From contig JBBDYI010000010.1 in the NCBI GenBank assembly GCA_040901705.1, positions 1-9,482 of the forward strand: a DNA stretch of 9,482 nt, in the 5' to 3' direction. Position 1 is the stretch's first letter; the number at the start of each line of letters is the position of its first letter. The translations under genes and the position numbers were made by a program. Source of the DNA: PLA5 sp040901705 (GTDB lineage: Bacteria > Planctomycetota > Planctomycetia > Pirellulales > PLA5). Below the pieces are notes generated by a model. It made no database searches. It had not been told where the DNA came from and saw only the letters and a list, made by a program, of their open reading frames with translations. Of the stretch, positions 6,197 through 9,482 are shown piece after piece.

Positions 6197-9181
6197 ATGA
6201 CGCACGCACGACGGTTAGCGCGATACGTCCTCGTCGCCACTCTGTTGGCCGGTTCGTCGTTGGCCGCCGCACCGGTCCATGCCGCCGCGCCGCACTTCGC
6301 CGCCTTGCTGGCCGACGGTACGTACCTCGCCGACGGCCGCGTCACCGAGTGGCACGACGACAAAGCCCAGCCAAAGCTCAACGGCCAGCCGCTGTTCGAT
6401 CCTGCTCGCCCGGTGTTGTTTCTCCGCAACACCAACGTCTCTGGCGATGCCGAGCCGGGCGCATTCGTCGACATGTTCGGCGGCGACCGATTCGTCGGCG
6501 TCGTGACGGGATTTACCAGCGGCGAGCAGTCGTTCTACCGTCGCGAGCACGAGGAAATGATGGCCACGCCGAGCATCGACGTTTCGCTGCCGGAAACACC
6601 GCGAGAGACGGAAATGCGACTCGTCGCCCGCTGGGCGAAGCGAATCGTCTGGCAGCGGCGATTCAAGGCCCGCTACGCACCGTCGACGCTGTTCTACCGC
6701 GACGGGCGGGAGGTGTCGTTTCGCCGCGTCCGGTTCACTCCGCACGGCGTGCTACTGCTGCTCGACGCCGGTCTGGTCGAAGTATCGATCGACGACATCG
6801 CCGAATTGCACATGCCCCGCATCGACCCCTGGGACGCCTGTTTCGAGCAGCTCGCATCGCTCGGCGCGGCCGATGCGCGGCTGGTCCGGCTGGAAACCGA
6901 CGAAGGCTTGCGCATCACCACGTCCACGGCCCGCTTCCGCTCGCGGCACTGGGGCGACGCCAACGATCCGGACAACTGGTATCGGCTCGTGCAGCCGACG
7001 TGGTGCCGCACGCCGCTCGCCGTGCCGCAACGCCGCGTGCATACGATGCGCTGGTCGGCCAGTGACGAAGTGCCGCTGTCGATGATCGAGCCGAACGCGG
7101 TCGAGCAAAAATCCCCGATCGGCGGCGGTTGGACCGCCCGCATCGACCGCAGCGTGCGCGATGCGCCGCTGTCGACCGGCGGACGCGAATCGGCCTGGGG
7201 CATCGGTATGCACGCCGAATGCCGCATGACGTTTCCATTGCACGAGAGCGTCCGATCGTTTCGCTCCGCCGTCGGTCTCGATCAATCGGTCGGCCGCGGC
7301 GGCTGCGCGCGAGCGGAAGTCTACGTCGATGCCGTCGGCTCAAAGCCCCTGTTCCGCAGCGACCTGCTGATCGGCTCGCGGCACCGCGTCGACACAGGAA
7401 CGCTAAACCTCGACGGTTCGCCCGGCAAGTCGCCCGACCAACGGAGGCGACTGATTCTCGTCGCCGACGCGGCCGAAGACGACCGCCCGGCCGACGCCGA
7501 CCCGTTCGACATTCGCGACCACGTCGATTGGTGTGAACCGACGCTCGTGCTCGACCGCGCGAAGCTTGCCTCCGCGGTCGCCGCGCGCGCCTCCGCGCTG
7601 CTGCCCGCCTGGAAAGACTGGCACGTCGCGGTCGATGGCGACGCCCTGCCGCTGGCCGATCGTTGGGACGAACGCCAGGCCGATGGCCGCCGCTACGTTT
7701 GCGAAGTTTCCGGACAGCCGCCGCTCGCGCTGTCGCGAACGATGCGCGTCGAGGGCGAACATCGCTACCTGATGCTGTGCGTCGAGCAGACCGTCGCCGA
7801 GGGCAAGGCCAACGAGATTTCCATATCCGTCGACGGAAAACCGTATGCTGCGTTCGACGTTCCCAAGGCGGCATGGAACGGCGACGACCCGACGCCGCGG
7901 CTGATTCCCATCGGCGACCTGCGCGGACGCGAAGTCAACTTTCGGATTGCCCAAAGCGCCGGCAGCGAAAAGAACCGCGTCGCCTGGCGGCGGATCGCGC
8001 TGGTCGCCCAACCGACGAACACGAACTGGACCGTACTCGCGCCGCGGTCGGTCGAATCGGCCGACGGCGCTCATTTAAGCGTGCTGCCCGACGGGTCGGT
8101 GCTGGCCAGCGGTCGCGACGTCGACCGCGACCGCTACACGATCGAACTGGAAACGAAACTCCGCGGCATTACGGCGATTCGTGTCGAGACATTGCTCGAC
8201 GAAACGCTTCCCCGCGGCGGTTCGGGCCGCGCTGGCGACGGCCGCTTTCAGATCACCGAGGCCCGACTCGCCGCACGCGATTTCAACGCCGCCACCCACG
8301 CCAGCAACAACGCCAATGCCAGCGACAAATCGAATTCCACGCAAGTTCCCATCGCCGCCGCCAGCGCCGATTATTACGAAACCCGTTTCGAGCCAGCCAA
8401 CGCCATCGACGGCAAGGACGACACCGGATGGACGCCCGGCGCCGGCACGGGCAAGCCACACGCGATCGTCTTCTCCCTCGCCGCCGACCCCACGTCGGCG
8501 GACGGCACGATCTTCACACTCACGCTCGACCAGCGGTCTGGACAGCGCCAAACGCTCGGTCGCTTTCGTATCTCCGCGACGACCGAAGCGCTGCCCGGCG
8601 AAGCCGAGCAAGTCGGGCGACACATCGCACCGTTGGCCGAAAGTTCATCCGAATCGCCGTCGCGTCCGCGGATGCTGTTCGACGACGACGCCAAGTTCGT
8701 CGCAAGCCTCACCGTCGGGGAAGGCAAGGCCACACGCGAAACCGGCGATCGATTCACCGGCGGCGCGTCGCTGCGTTTGAGTCGCGGCGCGGCCGAAAAC
8801 CCCGCCATCGACCAGTGGAACGCGGCGATTCGCTCCAATCCCACTGCCGGCGAATATCGCTACCTGCGTTTCGCGTGGCGGAAGCGCGGCGGCGGCGGCG
8901 CGATCTTGCAGTTCGCCGACGGCGGCGTCTGGCAAAGCAAGGCCACGGGCGTCGAACGCCACCTTCGCTACGTCGGCGGAATGGCTGGCGACGACGGCGG
9001 CATCGTCGTTCAAAGCAAACTTCCGGACGACTGGACCGTCGTCACGCGCGATCTATACGCCGACTTCGGTCCGATCGCGCTGACCGGCATGAGGCTGATC
9101 TGCCCCGATGGCGAATACGTGCAACTCGACAGCGTGCAATTGGCCCGATCGCTGGACGACTTCGCCCGCCCGCGTCCGTAG
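6197..9181 (+). CDS. Secreted multidomain protein with NPCBM-like and planctomycete-specific modules, function unknown
   Basis: A 994-residue exported protein. The ATG at 6197 is chosen because it begins a clear Sec signal peptide (basic MTHARRLARY, hydrophobic core to about residue 25, likely cut after VHA, residue 29); the open frame extends upstream but would bury this signal and overlap the preceding gene. No Shine-Dalgarno sequence is visible. The modules in order are: an N-terminal 'ADGRVTEW' and 'GGDRFVGVVTG' region (about 35-205) seen in planctomycete secreted proteins; an NPCBM-like beta-sandwich (about 325-452, with WGIGMHA, SFRSAVGLD and RRLILVADA); a beta-rich middle (about 465-605); the planctomycete 'DGSVLASG...LPRGGSGRAGDGRFQITEARL' module (about 610-800), usually found in DUF1549/DUF1553 cytochrome-type proteins; and a C-terminal 'GEYRYLRFAWRKRGG...VVTRDLYADFG' module (about 826-985). 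I see no catalytic domain and no haem CxxCH motif. Glycan binding at the cell surface is the most reasonable guess. It probably shares a transcript with the 840-residue membrane protein. Confidence 0.88.
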   Translation: MTHARRLARYVLVATLLAGSSLAAAPVHAAAPHFAALLADGTYLADGRVTEWHDDKAQPKLNGQPLFDPARPVLFLRNTNVSGDAEPGAFVDMFGGDRFVGVVTGFTSGEQSFYRREHEEMMATPSIDVSLPETPRETEMRLVARWAKRIVWQRRFKARYAPSTLFYRDGREVSFRRVRFTPHGVLLLLDAGLVEVSIDDIAELHMPRIDPWDACFEQLASLGAADARLVRLETDEGLRITTSTARFRSRHWGDANDPDNWYRLVQPTWCRTPLAVPQRRVHTMRWSASDEVPLSMIEPNAVEQKSPIGGGWTARIDRSVRDAPLSTGGRESAWGIGMHAECRMTFPLHESVRSFRSAVGLDQSVGRGGCARAEVYVDAVGSKPLFRSDLLIGSRHRVDTGTLNLDGSPGKSPDQRRRLILVADAAEDDRPADADPFDIRDHVDWCEPTLVLDRAKLASAVAARASALLPAWKDWHVAVDGDALPLADRWDERQADGRRYVCEVSGQPPLALSRTMRVEGEHRYLMLCVEQTVAEGKANEISISVDGKPYAAFDVPKAAWNGDDPTPRLIPIGDLRGREVNFRIAQSAGSEKNRVAWRRIALVAQPTNTNWTVLAPRSVESADGAHLSVLPDGSVLASGRDVDRDRYTIELETKLRGITAIRVETLLDETLPRGGSGRAGDGRFQITEARLAARDFNAATHASNNANASDKSNSTQVPIAAASADYYETRFEPANAIDGKDDTGWTPGAGTGKPHAIVFSLAADPTSADGTIFTLTLDQRSGQRQTLGRFRISATTEALPGEAEQVGRHIAPLAESSSESPSRPRMLFDDDAKFVASLTVGEGKATRETGDRFTGGASLRLSRGAAENPAIDQWNAAIRSNPTAGEYRYLRFAWRKRGGGGAILQFADGGVWQSKATGVERHLRYVGGMAGDDGGIVVQSKLPDDWTVVTRDLYADFGPIALTGMRLICPDGEYVQLDSVQLARSLDDFARPRP

Positions 9182-9210
9182 ACGCGCTGAGAGGTTGCGA
9201 AGATACGTAG

Positions 9211-9259
9211 GGTGCTCTGTGAGCACCACAAAACGTTGTGCCAAGGTGCTCTTGGAGCA
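9211..9259 (+). terminator. Tandem hairpins downstream of the envelope operon, terminator-like but lacking a T-run
   Basis: A perfect 7-bp stem GGTGCTC-TGT-GAGCACC (9211-9227) begins 30 bases after the stop codon. It is followed by CACAA-AACG-TTGTG (9227-9240) and TGCTC-TTG-GAGCA (9247-9259), and the last of these can alternatively fold as CCAAG/CTTGG. The GGTGCTC unit recurs, suggesting a dispersed repeat. The position suits transcript ending or 3'-end protection, but no poly-T tract follows, so it is not a classic intrinsic terminator. Confidence 0.45.
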
Positions 9260-9300
9260 GCCGTTGGCCGCAACCGAAAAAACGTGCTGATTACTTAAAC

Positions 9301-9440
9301 GCAGAGGACGCGGGGGACGCAGAGGAAATGCAATTGGCTCCATGCAATGCATCACCTTGCCAGCGCCGGCCGCGTTTCGCGTAAAGACAGTTGCCCGTTA
9401 TCCAGACTCAAAGTCCTCTCTGCGCTCCCTCCGCGTCCTT
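9301..9440. repeat. Imperfect inverted repeat of CGCAGAGGACGC type
   Basis: GCAGAGGACGCGGGGGACGC and the following AGAGGAA (9301-9327) are imperfectly complementary to 9414-9440. AGGACGCGG (9305-9313) pairs exactly with CCGCGTCCT (9431-9439), and CGCAGAG (9318-9324) with CTCTGCG (9418-9424). About 86 bases separate the arms. Similar 'CGCAGAGGACGCAGAG' intergenic repeats are dispersed in many bacterial genomes (recalled, not searched). No gene lies between the arms. Confidence 0.65.
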
Positions 9441-9482
9441 GTATGTTGAAAAAGCATCAGTTAAAGGGACAATCCAAGGCAA

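Larger units (their letters stand above)
9182..9482. other. Gene-free right flank with hairpins and repeats
   Basis: 301 bases with no credible coding sequence on either strand. It holds a run of GGTGCTC-type hairpins just after the preceding stop and an imperfect CGCAGAGGACGC inverted repeat further right. An 11-bp palindrome ATGCAATGCAT (9342-9352) is also present. Nothing indicates an RNA gene. Confidence 0.6.

Noticed and set aside
6197..6214. Tat signal (Arg-Arg in MTHARRLARY)
   Set aside because: It lacks the SRRxFLK context; the sequence fits an ordinary Sec signal peptide.
6915..7874. 319-codon minus-strand frame inside the secreted protein gene
   Set aside because: Extremely Arg/Ala-rich antisense shadow.
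7663..9210. 515-codon plus-strand frame overlapping the secreted protein in another phase
   Set aside because: About a third of its residues are Arg, as expected for a shifted frame in GC-rich DNA. The overlapping frame has a signal peptide and recognisable modules.

Overview
The window is high-GC bacterial DNA, most likely from a planctomycete of the Pirellulales type. This rests on recognition rather than a database search. The large secreted protein at 6197-9181 is built from modules I know mainly from planctomycetes (an NPCBM-like domain, a 'DGSVLASG...LPRGG.GR.G.G.F' module and a C-terminal 'GEYRYLRFAW...VTRDLYADFG' module). Several starts lack a Shine-Dalgarno sequence. The spacers carry short repeats of the kind common in these genomes (AAGGTTC heptamers, a GGGGCTGGRGACTA tandem, and GGTGCTC and CGCAGAGGACGC repeats).

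Left half, all on the minus strand (read right to left): an SDR-family oxidoreductase (2491-3246); a two-gene ABC exporter-type unit made of a LolD/MacB-like ATPase (1712-2383) and an FtsX/MacB-type permease (288-1715), joined by an ATGA overlap; a repeat-rich spacer (83-287); and the first 27 codons of a YmdB-like metallophosphoesterase (1-82) that runs off the left edge. The permease has a His-rich patch (HQHVH) in its large extracytoplasmic domain, which raises the possibility of a metal-linked role.

Right half, on the plus strand: after a 351-bp divergent spacer (3247-3597) with plausible back-to-back promoters come two large genes likely to form one transcript. The first (3598-6120) encodes an 840-residue protein anchored by a membrane helix at each end, with an extracytoplasmic part that looks like three diverged copies of a 'helical segment plus beta/OB-like' unit. 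The second (6197-9181) encodes a 994-residue Sec-exported multidomain protein with carbohydrate-binding-like modules and no catalytic domain that I can recognise. Together they look like a planctomycete cell-envelope pair of unknown function, and they are the best candidate here for something undescribed. The last 301 bp have no gene and hold hairpins and an imperfect inverted repeat.

I see no rRNA, tRNA, CRISPR array, transposase or phage gene. The many long overlapping antisense and out-of-frame ORFs are composition-driven shadows of the real genes.
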